This document shows positions 44,332 to 56,956 of a stretch of 64,000 nucleotides of DNA, in pieces; positions within the stretch are counted from its first letter, which is position 1; the number at the start of each line of letters is the position of its first letter. The DNA is from Hemerocallis citrina (lineage: Eukaryota > Streptophyta > Magnoliopsida > Asparagales > Asphodelaceae): the NCBI GenBank assembly GCA_017893485.1, contig JACEHZ010000592.1, positions 248,001-312,000 on the forward strand, written 5' to 3'. Both the position numbers and the translations under genes were made by a program. The notes under the pieces are model-generated. The model did not search any database and was not told where the DNA came from. It was given only the letters and a program-made list of their open reading frames with translations.

Positions 44332-47280
44332 ATGAAACATATACCAACTCAGATTCTGGATGCTACTAAAGGCGCAGCTGAGCATCTGGATGATACTCTT
44401 GTAGTTCGGGATTTCTTGGATGTTTTTCCAGATGAGTTGCCTGGCTTACCCCCTAATAGGGAAGTGGAATTCGGTATTGATATTCAGCCTAGAACAGAAC
44501 TAATTTCGAAGAGTCCCTACAGGATGACACCGGTTGAGCTGGCAGAGCTTAAGGTCCAGATTCAGCAGTTGCTTGATTTGGGTTTCATCAGACCTAGTGT
44601 TTCGCCGTGGGGTGCTCCGGTCCTTTTTGTTGATAAGAAGGATGGTAGTCGTCGACTGTGCATGGATTTTCGAGAGCTGAACAGAGTTAGTGTGAAGAAT
44701 CGGTATCCATTGCCCAGGATTGATGATTTGTTTGATCAGCTGAGTGGGGCTACTATTTTCTCGAAGTTGGATCTTCGTTCTGGATAGCACCAAGTCAAGG
44801 TGAAGGCTGCAGATATACAGAAGACTGCTTTCAGGACTAGATTTGGGCACTATGAGTATCTTGTGATGCCGTTTGGGGTCACGAACGTGTCGGCTGTATT
44901 CATGAGTCTTATGAACCGGGTATTCTCTCAGTTCTTGGATAGGTTCGTGGTGGTCTTCATTGATGATATTTTGATGTATTCTCAGAATCGGGAAGATCAT
45001 GCTGAGCATCTTAGAGTGGTTCTGCAGACTTTGAGAGAGAATCAGCTCTATGGAAAACTTAGCAAGTGCGAGTTTTGGCTCGAAAGGATTTCTTTCTTGG
45101 GGGCACATTGTTTCTGGCGATGGTATTTCTGTGGATCCTGCCAAGATTAAGGCTGTGAAGGATTGGCCTATTCCCAAGTTAGTTTCGGAAGTCAAGAGTT
45201 TTCTTGGTTTGGCTGGCTATTATCAGAAGTTCATCAAGGATTTTTTGAAGATAGTAGGACCTTTGACTAAATTGACTGGGAAGGATCAGAAGTTCTGTTG
45301 GTCTGATGAGTGCAATGAGGCTTTTGTTGAGTTGAAGAATAGGTTGACGTCAGCGCCTGTGTTGACTATTCCAGATGGTTCAGACAGATTTGTGGTTCAC
45401 TGTGATGCTTCTGGTAAGGGTCTTGGAGCAGTTCTTATATTGAAGGGCCGTGTTGTTGCATATGCATCGAGGCAGTTGAGGCCGCATGAGAAGAACTATC
45501 CTACTCATGAATTGGAGTTAGCGACAGTGATCTTTGCTTTGAAGTTGTGGAGAAATTATTTACTTGGAGACCGCGTGGAGATCTTTACAGACCACAAAAG
45601 TCTCAAGTACGTCTTCACCCAGAAGGAGTTGAACATGAGGCAAAGGCATTGGTTAGAACTTATGGCCGATTATGACATCAGTTTGCAATACCATTCTGGT
45701 AAAGTAAACTTAGTGCTTGATGCTTTGAGCAGGAGACCAGCAGTTATGTTTCTTACTCAGTAGAGAGATCTCAGTGAGCAGATGAGGAGGTTGGAGCTTG
45801 ATGTTGTGTTGCTGAGTTCTGGTCGAAGTGGTTTGGCACTCCAGTTACAGTCATCTCTTGTTGAGCAGATTAAAGAGGCACAGGCTAGTGATGCGCAGTT
45901 GCAGGATTTTCGAGCTGAGGTTGAGTCTGGGTCCAGGACGGACATGGTTATTCATGCAGATGGTTCGCTTCGTTTTGGTTCCCAGTTATGTGTCCCTAAG
46001 GGTAAAGTTCGTCAGAGTTTGCTTGAAAAAGCTCATCAGTTTTCGTATTCTATCCATCCCGGCGGTACTAAGATGTATTGGGATTTGAAGCTTCATTTCT
46101 TGTGGCATGGTATGAAAATGGTTGTTGCTCGGTTTGTTTCTTAGTGTTTGGTCTGTCAGCAGGTTAAGGCAGATCATCAAAGAACCACTGGACTTCTTCA
46201 ACCGCTTCCTATTCCAGAGTGGAAGTGGGAAAATATCACCATGGATTTTGTGACCGCTTTTCCGAGGAGTCCTAAGGGTCATAATGCTATTTGGGTGATT
46301 GTTGACCGTTTGACGAAGAGTGCTCACTTCATTCATTTTCGTGTCGGTCAGTCTACTGAGAGCCTTGCTGAGAGGTATATGCTAGAGATTGTTAGACTTC
46401 ATGGGGTTCCAGTCAGCATTGTATCCGACAGGGATACAAGATTCAGATCTCAGTTTTGGGAGAGTCTTCAGAGCAGTTTGGGGAGCAAATTAAAGTACAG
46501 TACAGCTTTTCATCCCCAGACTGATGGACAGTCAGATCGGACTATTCAGATTCTTGATAACATGTTGAGGTCCTGCATGCTTCAGTTTGGCGGGTCTTGG
46601 GAGGATCATTTGCACCTTGTGGAGTTCTCGTACAATAACAGCTTTCAAGCCAGTATTAAAGCTGCTCCGTTCGAGGCACTCTATGGACGAAAATGTAGAT
46701 TGCCAGTTTGCTGAGATGATGTTGGCGAGAGGAAGTTATTGGGTCTAGAGTTGATCACCAAGACAGTGGATGTTGTGGTTCAGATCAGGAAGCACTTGCA
46801 GGCAGCTCAGGACAGGCAGAGGCGGTGGGCTGATGTCCATCATAGGGCTTTGGAGTTTGCTGTTGGTGACCATGTTTTTCTCAAGGTATCGCCGTGGTGC
46901 GGTGTCATTCGGTTCGGTGGCGGAGACAAGCTTAGCCCGAGGTTTATTGGACCGCTGAGATTTTGGAGCGAGTAGGTAAGGTGACCTATCGTCTTGCATT
47001 GCCGCCAGCTTTATCAGGAGTGCACGATATTTTCCATGTCTCACAACTCAGGAGATATATCCGAGATGAGAGCCACGTGATCGACTATTCTGAGTTGATC
47101 GTTAGGCCGGATTTGACTTGTGAGATTCCGCCAGTTGCTATTGTGGATCGATGGGAGAAAGCGCTTAAGAACAAGGTCATCAAGCTATTTCGTGTCGCTT
47201 GGAATCCTCACTCCCCTGGTGAGTCGACTTGGGAGTTGGAGGAGGAAATTCGGGAGAAGTTTTCTCATTTGTTTGAGTAG
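44332..47280 (+). pseudogene. Chromovirus (Tekay) pol remnant: RT, RNase H, integrase, chromodomain
   Basis: Gag and protease are deleted: the leader joins sequence just before the reverse transcriptase ([15 protein letters not shown]). RT carries [19 protein letters not shown] and [12 protein letters not shown]; RNase H carries [16 protein letters not shown] and [19 protein letters not shown]. Integrase follows with CLVCQQVKADHQ, MDFVTAFPRSPKG and VSDRDTRF. Its third catalytic position reads DGQSDRT, Asp instead of the usual Glu. The end has GVHDIFHVSQLRRYI and ESTWELEEEIREKFSHLFE, the chromodomain-type terminus of Tekay. In-frame stops lie at 44785, 45761, 46142 (all TAG) and 46712 (TGA). 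Frameshifts lie near 45100 in a G run and near 46955. It is dead, but homology is clear along its length. Confidence 0.9.
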
Positions 47281-47382
47281 TTTGTTTTGGTTTGTTTGGT
47301 CTTTTCTTGTTTTTTTGGGGTTACCCTATGTATCTTTCTTTTGAATTTCGATGATGAAATTTTTCTGTTAGATGGGTAGGAT

Positions 47383-47528
47383 TATAACCCTTTTTTTTCA
47401 TTTTATGTATTTTGGAGTGTATTTTATCTCTCTTGTATTTTTTCTGAACCGTATATTGAATTTGTTTTCAATATATATATTCATTTTATTTCATTTTTGA
47501 GCTACTTGTGTTGTATGATCGTCGCTTT
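47383..47528 (+). repeat. 3' LTR of A2, segment 1
   Basis: Begins TATAACCC (first G of TG mutated) after the purine-rich GATGGGTAGGAT, and follows the 5' LTR to GTCGCTTT, where the TRIM is inserted. Confidence 0.8.
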
Positions 47529-48010
47529 TGTAATACCCCGTATTTCTGAAATAAATAAAATATATGGTTTGAATAAATAATGGATTTGGGTTGTCCTATA
47601 GAAATGTTTTATAGGGGGGATTTCATTAGAAATCCGGTTATTATGGGGAGGTGGGGGCCCCACGGTATGAAGGAAGCACTTTAAAATGTGCTGGTTTTTG
47701 AAATGCTCCTCCATGACGTGGAAGAGGGTGTAGGGGGGCCCGCCACCTATTGAATAGGTCAAAAAAGGCAGATTTGCCTTGAGATCGGAAAGGGATTTGG
47801 GATTGTAAAAGAGATTTGATTAAATTAATCCCATATCGGGAGTTGTACAAAAAATAGTTTCGTATAAATACAAATGCCTATGATCAAGAGTCACCTAATT
47901 GGTTAACCACCTTTTGAGAGGCATCCTGTGGTGGGCGGTTGTACTACATAGTATCTAATTTGTATTCTAAAAATATTAAAATTGTCTGAGTATTGGGGCG
48001 GGGCGTTACA
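47529..48010 (+). repeat. TRIM 5' LTR
   Basis: 482 bp. It contains a GGTGGGGGCCCCAC insertion near 47648 that the 3' LTR lacks. Confidence 0.95.
47863..47870 (+). promoter_or_regulatory. TATA box of the TRIM 5' LTR
   Basis: CGTATAAATACAAATG; the equivalent TATAAATA in the 3' LTR is at 48551-48558. Confidence 0.6.
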
Positions 48011-48012
48011 AA

Positions 48013-48026
48013 TGGTATCAGAGCCG
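48013..48026 (+). other. TRIM primer-binding site (initiator tRNA-Met)
   Basis: TGGTATCAGAGCCG two bases after the 5' LTR matches the complement of the initiator tRNA-Met 3' end. The rest of the 183-bp interior has a 46-bp tandem duplication (GTTGAGAGTCATTTATCTCC twice) and ends AAGGTGGGGTGTA, the likely polypurine tract. Confidence 0.9.
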
Positions 48027-48193
48027 ACTTTCGACACCGGGTGTGGAAGAGGGCCTCAGTATGATCCGCGGTGTTGAGAGTCATTTATCTCCGGGGTCGG
48101 GTATATTCTGCGGTATTGAGAGTCATTTATCTCCGGGATCGGGTATGATCTACACTAGATGTGTGAGGATGCTGATTTCTAAGGTGGGGTGTA

Positions 48194-48698
48194 TGTAATA
48201 CCCCGTATTTCTGAAATAAATAAAATATATGGTTTGAATAAATAATGAATTTGGGTTGTCCTATAGAAATGTTCTATAGGGGGATTTCATTAGAAATCCG
48301 GTTATTATGGCGGTATGAAGGAAGCACTTAAAAATGTGCTGGTTTGTGAAATGCTCCTCCATGACGTGGAAGAGGGTGTAGGGGGGGCCCGCCACCTATT
48401 GAATAGGTCAAAAAAGGCATATTTGCCTTGAGATCGGAAAGGGATTTGATTGGGGTGACGTGGCATTATGTACGTATAGTGTGCATGGGATTGTAAAAGA
48501 GATTTGATTAAATTAATCCCATATCGGGAGTTGTACAAAAAATAGTTTAGTATAAATACAAATGCCTATGATCAAGAGTCACCTAATTGGTTAACCACCT
48601 TTTGAGAGGCAGCCTGTGGTGGGCAGTTGTACTACATAGTATCTAATTTGTATTCTAAAAATATTAAAATTGTCTGAGTATTGGGGCGGGGCGTTACA
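48194..48698 (+). repeat. TRIM 3' LTR
   Basis: 505 bp. It contains about 35 bp near 48450-48485 (GGGGTGACGTGGCATTATG and following) absent from the 5' LTR. Confidence 0.95.
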
Positions 48699-48703
48699 GC
48701 TTT

Positions 48704-49391
48704 TGTTTGGTTTTGTCATTTTGATTCTTTTCTTCATTTTTGGCCTCATTATTTTCATTATATTTTTCCATGGTGAAGTGATGGTATTTGGTGGTGATTT
48801 TCCAACCCTATGATTTTTGACCCCTAATTAGATTTTTCAGGAGCCATAGATTTCACTATAAATTGTATTCCTATTTGAAACCTACCCAATACCCACAACC
48901 CATTAGCCCACTTTAATCCTATATTTAAACCCCCTAATCCTCTTAAACCCTAACCCTAATCTCTATTATCTCTCTCCCTCTCTTGTGCATCTGGCCTCCC
49001 CTACCCTTGCTACTCCCGGCTGCACCCAACACACCCCACATCCGGCCTCCTCCCATTAAATCCGACCACCACTCATCCAACCTACAACCGGCCATACACC
49101 ATCTCCATACAAAAAACCCTACAAAACCCTACCACCTGACCACCATAATCCTCTCCCTTGTTGTCCGGCTATCACCATGACCACCATCAACACCAACAAC
49201 ATCACAAACCCCTTCTGTTGGTGTTTCTTGAAGTGGGTATTCTCCACTACGTTCGTCGCATCAAGGAGATTGTTCGTGTGGGAGTTTTTGTTCGTGGGTT
49301 TGCTTGGATTTGCTTTTGGAGAGGATTCGCTCGTGGGTTTTGTTCCAAGGGCTATTTGCATCGTCATCTACTCCATAACAAGGCAAGTAAC
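48704..49391 (+). repeat. 3' LTR of A2, segment 2
   Basis: Parallels 41002-41691 of the 5' LTR with scattered substitutions, including the TATA candidate (48857) and the C-rich stretch. It ends in GGCAAGTAAC at the insertion point of B2. Frames here, as in the 5' LTR, are not supported as genes. Confidence 0.85.
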
Positions 49392-51989
49392 TGTAACATC
49401 TGTCTTTTTTTAATTCCTTAATTATTTGTTTTAAATTATTTTTAAATATGTTTCTGAGTATATTTACCCCTATTAATTAATTTTATTAGTATTAGAATGA
49501 TTAAATTGATATTTTGGGGTAAACGGGAAAAATTGACAATATAGGAGTTTTGAGATGAGTTTTCTCGGAGGAGACGAATCCGATTTGACCCGAAATTTTT
49601 CTAGGGCATTTGTTGATGATAGGGGGTTTAAATTTTCGAGTTATTAAATTATAGTTTGAAGCTGAAGGTATTTTTCTGAAATATTGCGATATTCGTATAT
49701 ATACATATTTATATGTATTGCTACTGTTCGTAACTATTGATTTTGATTACAATTATGCATACAAATGCATTTCTAATTTTATTTTATGTTTGAGATGAAT
49801 TTAAGTATACTATGGAGTGATTTTTACAAGAAAAACCTTAGAAATGTTGACTAGAAGGGTATATATATAATATTATAGTCATATAGGGACTTATAAGCAG
49901 TTTTACCATTTTATTCACTTCTCCATACCCCTTCTCCTCCACCTCCCACTTCATTTCGTCCAGCAAAAGAAACCCCACCACCGGCCATGACTTGGGTTCC
50001 AAAACCCTAGTGATTCCAACAAATTTTTGAAGAAAAATTGAGGGTTTATGCTATTTTTGAGGTGCTCTCTTCAATTTTGGAGTCCGTTTGCAAGAATATG
50101 TTTTGTAAGGTGAGAAATTGTGAAACCCTATTTTATGTGAACATATGATTTTGAGTTTTAGTGCTAGAAAATGATATAGTAGGGTAATTAGGTGGTGCTG
50201 GTAATTGTAGAGAAGAAAGATTGTTAAGAAATTGATTAGTTTGTAAGTTGTTAATTAATTAGTGTGTTGGCTTTAGAATTTGGATAATAAATAGAATAAT
50301 TGATAAGTATGGATTATAGAAATTGTTGTGTATTAAGGGAAAATAATTTAGAATGAGTTTAGTGAGAATTTTATGGAGTTAGAAACCCGTCGGAATCTCA
50401 AAAAATACGGGTACACTATTTATGCACGCCGGGTGTTCGGTGAAATGCCCGAGCGAGGTTTAGGTGAAAATTTGATGGGTTCGGAGGTATAATTGAGTTC
50501 TATTATTATTATTAACCCTAGTTTGAGAAACTAGGAAGAAGGAATTAAAGAAATTAGGAGATAGGAAATTTTCCTAATAGGAAGCCTCCGATCTATAAGT
50601 GAGTTTTTATATTGGGACCCGAATTCGAAATCTATCGATGTAGCTCACCTACATATGTCATTTGTGACGCATGGGTGAAGACGGATTCGAATTTGGAGGT
50701 TTGTAGGTCACGGTTTGAGTTTTAAACTAATCGGTCCTATAATTTCCTATTTAGGTGGAAAAGGTCGAATTTCGACAGGCTACAGGGCGGACGTGGGACA
50801 TCGTTTGCTCGATCCGTCAGGTGAGTATGTTGCATCTTTATATATTTTATGTTGTGGCCAAATTTCGTGGCTTTTTGAGGTATTTCGTAGAAATTATGCA
50901 AAAAATTGATTTTGAAGGAAAATACGGATTTTTTAAGGACCCAAAAATGAGTTTCTGTGATATTTGAGGAAATTAACTATTTTAAGTATATAAAACCTAT
51001 ATTATGGGTTAATGTGACTTGTTGAAGTATAAAAACTAAAAATATTGAATTGTTTATGCATATTTTTATCCCGTGCATGTTTCGTGCATGTTTTTGGGTA
51101 TATAGGCCGATATAGGTAATTTGGTATATGTGGAGCCTTGTGTATGGGCTAACATGTTATGGATGGAGGTTATACGATGTAATTAGACGAAATTAGTGAT
51201 TGTGATCATGTTTTGGGAAGCCATGTATTTATAGTGCATGTTTTGTGCATGTTTTGGGACATATAGACCCTTATAGGTGATTTTACTTGCATGAAATAAG
51301 GTGTATGACCTAGTATGCTATATTGGATATTATGAGATTTAATTAGAGGAAATAAGTGATTTTGGCCCCTTTTCTTGGAAACCCGCACGTGTGGTGTATG
51401 TTTGTGATATGTATATATCTTGATTATGACTTGTGATGTGATAATGGATGAAATTAGTAAGTGGGTATAGGTTTACATTATAATTATGTTCGAAGTGAAT
51501 TAATGAGCAATAGTATGATATTGTAATGTGATGAAATATATGTTTTGATACTCTTACGATATGGAATAACATAATGTAGTTCTTTTATTAATATTATAAC
51601 TGGGCGTATGCCTATATATGGTATAAGGAGGTAATGAATAATATGGTGTTCTTAATATGGGATGTTATAACAAAATAAATATCTTGGTGCATTAATATTA
51701 TGCATTAATATGATATGATGAGTTTATGTGTCGAATAACAGGGTGTATGCTGAATGCGGTATGAGGACATGAAGATAAAGGATAAGATGGTACGTGTTAA
51801 TAAAATGTGTTATTAATTCTTGTGATTAAAGTCAAGGTGTGGCAATTATTGAAGTCAAAAGTGAAATGCGTGTGTTGATCAGTAAGCTGAAAAGATGAAC
51901 TGAGTAATGCTAATAACAGATGATTTTGTTGACCAGTACCTACAGCAATCCTGGGGGTTTGGGCTAGACCTCCTAATACCCAAGGACCG

Positions 51990-52380
51990 GCTTGGGGTGC
52001 GGTGTTTTTTCCTCCTGGCTATCGGCTGGGAGGAAGTACCCAGTATATCTGGGGTGCGGTGTTTTTCGCCCAAGCTATCGGCTTGAGGCCCGGTTTCCCT
52101 CGATGACAGCTGTCGCGAGGAAGTACCCAGTTTACCTGGGGTGCGGTGTTTTTCCCTCCTGGCTATCGGCTGGGAGGAAGTACCCAGTTTACCTGGGGTG
52201 CGGTGTTTTTCCCTCGATGACAGACATCGCGAGGAAGTACCCAGTTTACCTGGGGTGCGGTGTTTTTCCCTCCTGGCTATCGGCTGGGAGGAAGTACCCA
52301 GTTTACCTGGGGTGCGGTGTTTTTCCCTCGATGACAGACGTCGCGAGGAAGTACCCAGTTTATCTGGGGTGCGGTGTTCC
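51990..52380. repeat. Alternating about 60-bp tandem repeat in B2 (GGAAGTACCCAG units)
   Basis: Units share GAGGAAGTACCCAGTTTACC and TGGGGTGCGGTGTTTTTCCC, and alternate between two middle parts: CTCCTGGCTATCGGCTGGGAG and CTCGATGACAGACATCGCGAG. Each middle part folds on itself, and ACCCAG/CTGGGGT folds too. Six copies of GGAAGTACCCAG are seen. The long frames on both strands (for example 51992-52513) arise because the repeat length is a near multiple of three. Confidence 0.85.
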
Positions 52381-53574
52381 CTCGCTAGTTCGGCTAGGAG
52401 GAAGACGTAGCCTCGGACGAGTAAGACTCTGTGTGAGCATCGGTCTGCGTGTTTTACTGGGCTGTCGACTTTCAGTATGTTGGGATACTGTGGCTCACTG
52501 GTCGACAAACTAATAAAATAACTAAGTGTTAATAATAAATGTGATAGTAAAGAAAGTGGATAGTGGAATGTGAATTGTGGATGAGAAAGAAAGTGGTTGT
52601 GAATGAAGTAAATGTGAAAGAAAATGAGTTATGAGTTAGTGTATGAAAAGAAGTGATAAAGGCAGTGCGTGGTTAATTTAAAATGATAATGATAATAATA
52701 GAAGAGACATGTGTTTGTATGAATAATACGAAGTAATGGTATTATGTGTGTGATCATTAAAGTAAAATACAGTTGATGTGAGTTGTACCTTGGAATTGTG
52801 TCAAGGAACTACTTGCCCGCTATTTCTGTGGAAATGGTGGGAACTACCTGCCTTGGCATAATTCGCGGGGTGAGTTGTTATAATAGTGGTAATGATTGAT
52901 GGAAATGAGAAATAAAGTAAAGTGAAGATGATAAGTGATTGAAGTGATTAATAACCAAGCTATCGGCTTGAGATGTGATGTAATATTACCCAAACTGTGT
53001 GTTTGGGGTGTGGTAATTATTACCCAAGCTATCGGCTATGGGGTGTGATATGTTGTGGCCCCAGATTGTGTTTGGGGATTAAGTGAAAATGATAATAAGA
53101 AACATAATGCTTATAAGAATGAGAATTACTATGTGGAGTAATGAGATGTGAATGAGTTATAAAATATGGCTTTGATGTAACGAGTATAAGTATTCCATTA
53201 ATGATACGTTAATGATGTGAGGAAAGGTGAGGACATTGCAATAAGTGAAAAGATGTATATTTACATCATAAGACATGAATAAATATGGTATTATGAGAAT
53301 AGAAGCATTTGTAAGAAGTGATACTTGACAGGGCTTAATAAAATAAATACCCGTATGATGGGATTGATTATATAAATGGTTATTAAGAGAATATGTTGTA
53401 TTATGAGTTGTATTTATTTAAGTGGTGATTAATGAGAGGAGTAACAACATCATATAGTTATATTCATACAATGCTATTATGATGATACTTGTGGAAGAAT
53501 GAATATTTTGGGTAGAGAATTTAAATTGAAAAGTAGTGGTTTGTGTGTATTCGTACTATGCGGACGTAAAATAA

Positions 53575-53688
<114 letters not shown>

Positions 53689-54548
53689 TCGATGTGAAGT
53701 ATATTATGAAATGTGGGAAGTTATGGATAATTAAATAGTTGAATGCGGGATTGGCAGAGTATTTGATATATCATTGTATTGACGATGTCGTTGTGTTCAG
53801 GATTCAGGTTGCCTTATCTTAATTTGGCATTCGTAAGTTTAAATTATTTTCTTTATACTATTTTAATTTGTTATTCGATTAATAACTATACTCACACCAG
53901 AAATGGCTAACCCCTTAGTGTTTGGGGGGTTAGGGGAGTCTGAGGACTACCCTAGATCCCCCACTGTTGCAGGTTCTCATCAGTGCAGAGGTGAGGCGTT
54001 GATTGGTAGTATAAATTTTTATTTTAAAAATTTATATTATTTAGTTATAGGAATAGTGAAATTTATGATTTAAATTGTAATATGAATGTATATGCAGGTA
54101 TATGATGATGATGAGTATGGTGTGGGGTGGTGTGGTATGTTTGTGACCCGTACCCATCTCGTTGTGGAGTACCGGGCTCTGTGATAGGTTTTACAAGGAG
54201 TTTTCTAAAATTTTACCTCGTTTTCCAAAGAAATTATAGTTTTTAATTGATATTTGATAATCCGTTATGAGTTTGGCCCCCAAAGCATTATATTATATTG
54301 CCTGTGTGTATCTGCTCATTTTGGCCTCGGGAGCCCATGAAAATATTATGTGGATTGTGAGCTACGAAATTTTGAGCAGAATTCCGTAAGCTTTTTGTGT
54401 TCCGGGGCAAAATTTACAGGAGAGACTCTGTCAAATTTTTTCCTGAAATATAACTTTCTTAGTTTATGATTAAAGTGATATAGAAATTGAAGGAATTGAA
54501 TTTGGAGACTTAGTTTTCAAAAAAAAAAAATTGGGGTGTTACAGTAAC

Positions 54549-54861
54549 TTGTACTAAAATTTCTTAGGTTGATACAAGTTAAAAAGTTTACATATAGTGT
54601 AGTTGGGTCTAGAGACAACCAAAATTTGTGTTTTCCTTGATGGGTTTTGTCTCTATTGTGTTAATTTGGTCATAGATGACTTATGACACAAATTTTGATA
54701 GGAGATAAACTAGGTTATGCCCAAAACTTGATTTTGATGCATGTATGTGATTATTTGCATGAATTGTGTTTGATTGAATGTCCATGTAAAAATAATAGGT
54801 GTGGACATATTAATAATCCCAAATCATGATGTTTAGATGTTTGGTATGTTGTATTTCAAGT
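54549..54861 (+). repeat. 3' LTR of A2, segment 3
   Basis: Matches 41691-42000 of the 5' LTR (GTTGATACAAGT, CATAGATGACTTATGACAC, TTGGTATGTTGTATTTCAAG) up to the D insertion. The last five bases, CAAGT, are the likely TSD of D. Confidence 0.85.
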
Positions 54862-55076
54862 TGTAACACCCCGCAAAAATTAAATGACAATTTTGTCCTC
54901 GGGTGTTACGCACATGCATTTTGTACTATTAATGATTATATCCATAACGCATTTTGATATGCATTTTGAATTCCAATTATTTATGCAATCCCGTATTCTT
55001 AAAATCACATTTGAGACAACTCAAATGCTAAATTCCAATTTTTGAGTTTTTGCGTGCTTTTTACGTATTATCGATG

Positions 55077-55562
55077 CACGTGTCGATTTTGGGTATTCCA
55101 CCGTTACGTGCAAAGTTTTCGATAGGTTTCAATTATTTATTTTTATAAATATGTTTAAATTCATTTTTGTAAATAGAATTCAATTTTTGTCTATTTTAAT
55201 TAAAATAGTTTTTCTACGTACAATACACGTGTTTTTGTACGTTTGAGTACATTATTGAATATGTATATTAAATATATACTTTATGTTGCATTCCAATTGA
55301 TTATAAATATTTTCTGGTTGACAAAATCAATTTTTGTATTTTTGAGATTTTACGAGCGACGCACGTGTTTTGGTGCACGTGTTTAAGCGCGATCTTCCTT
55401 CAAAATAAATTTTCATGAAATGTTTCTTTATATTTTATAATGCATGAAAAGTATAATTTTAAAGCTAATTTTACATATTTATTACATATATAAGTAATTT
55501 ATTTTGAAGAGATTAAATAAATAAATTATTTTGTACACAAAGCACGTGCACGTGCACACGTG
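55077..55562. promoter_or_regulatory. Cluster of seven CACGTG (G-box core) sites
   Basis: CACGTG occurs at 55077, 55226, 55362, 55376, 55543, 55549 and 55557, within 490 bp of A/T-rich sequence and upstream of a TATA box. CACGTG is the core site of plant bZIP and bHLH factors, for example in light and abscisic-acid responses. A role as an LTR enhancer is inferred. Confidence 0.55.
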
Positions 55563-55721
55563 CGATGTGCACCTTTGGGAGGACCGGGCTGCTCATGAAG
55601 AGAGGGAAAATCTGAAAGTGTGATTTTTAAAATAGGAGGGAAAGGAATTTTTCAAATTTAACTAATGGGGTTAGTGATGTTCATGTGTGGGGTGGTTACT
55701 ATAACTACCTATTAATTAATC

Positions 55722-55728
55722 TATAAAA
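55722..55728 (+). promoter_or_regulatory. TATA box of LTR D
   Basis: AATCTATAAAATTGC is followed by a CT-rich tract (55739-55778, CTCTCTTTCTCTC type) that would include the transcription start. The G-box cluster lies 160-650 bp upstream. Confidence 0.55.
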
Positions 55729-56647
55729 TTGCACCCTTAGTCTCTCTTTCTCTCATCTCTTTTCTCTCTTCTCTCCTGCCCATGCCGAAAGCAACCCCAA
55801 GCCAGCAAAGCCTTGCCCATTTCTCCACCAAATCACCATTCCACTTATACATATACTAATGTATATATATGTACATACATAGTATGTGTATATGAAAGAA
55901 GATGGGAGTTTGTCCTTGATGTTGCCGAAATGGAGTGGGGAGGGAGATGCTCTTGATGATTGTTGCCTGCCGAAATGGATTGAAGACCTTGCTTGGGTGC
56001 GCGGATTTCGAGGAGTTGCAATTGGAGTTTTCTTTAGGAGCTCCTAATCCTAGGAGTTCATTTGAGTGCAATTCTTCAACTTTAAGTGGGTGTTTCTTAA
56101 ATGCTTTCTAATTTAGGAGTAGATATTGCATGATAGATGATATATGATTCATTTGGTTGAAATTGAATTGGTATTATGAGATTACATGCACATTAATGAA
56201 TCGTTAAATTTTGATGGATTGTGGTAAATGCAAATTGCTATGCTATTCCTTAAATTGTTATGATTGCTAGTTGAATTGCTAGAATTGAAGTGATTGCATG
56301 AAATTGATGCATGTTGAGACATGATTAGAATAATGCAAATATGTTGTTTGTTGAGAATGTGGCAAAGAAGTGTGATTATAACCTCAAAATATTATTTATA
56401 CGAGTATAGAGATTTTTGTAAAGTAATTTTGATAAAAGAAAATAGTTTATTTGGAAAATTGATTGAATATGTGTTTTTATGCATTTAAAGAAATTTATTG
56501 AAAGACGAGAAACTCGAGAAATTGAGAACATATACGATATTGTTTTTAAAAGGAATATATTCTGGAAATGATCTATAGTTTTATATGGAAGTACAAAATT
56601 AATTAAAAGGTCGAAAAATATATGCAGGCCGCAATTTGTGTGATTGA

Positions 56648-56956
56648 CAGTCGACTGGTTACTTTCCACAGTCGACTGGTAAGTATAAGAAATTGGGTTT
56701 TCGTCGGCAGGACAGTCGACTGACTACTTTCACAGTCGACTGCTGCTGTACTGAATTTTGATGTTTGAGTTTTTCAAAGTATTCGCGGAACAATCGACTG
56801 ATTCCTGATCGACAGTTGACTGAACCGTCTGTGTTATTATTGATGTTTTAAAGTTTCATAAAACAGTCGACTGATTCTTTGTCGACAGTCGACTGAACAG
56901 ACTGAGATGTTTTGATGTTCGCTGAACAGTCGACTGATACTGTCACCAGTCGACTG
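56648..56956. repeat. Array of paired CAGTCGACTG palindromes in LTR D
   Basis: Ten copies of the self-complementary 10-mer, eight perfect and two with one change, start at 56648/56669, 56713/56733, 56791/56813, 56864/56886 and 56927/56947. Within pairs the spacing is 20-22 bp; pair starts are 63-78 bp apart. Sequence between the copies is not conserved apart from short T/C-rich spacers. Confidence 0.9.

Larger units (their letters stand above)
47529..48698 (+). mobile_element. TRIM (terminal-repeat retrotransposon in miniature)
   Basis: LTRs of 482 bp (47529-48010) and 505 bp (48194-48698), both starting TGTAATACCCCG and ending GGGGCGTTACA, enclose only 183 bp. A primer-binding site and a short purine-rich tract are present, but no protein. 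TSD GCTTT (47524-47528 and 48699-48703) is perfect. It interrupts the A2 3' LTR; removing it restores the wording of 40980-41010. It must rely on enzymes from another element. Confidence 0.95.

Noticed and set aside
51879..52513. Frames of 209 (-) and 173 (+) codons with repeated PVYLGCGVF / KHRTPGKLGTSS
   Set aside because: They arise from the alternating tandem repeat in B2; both strands are open only because the unit lengths are near multiples of three.
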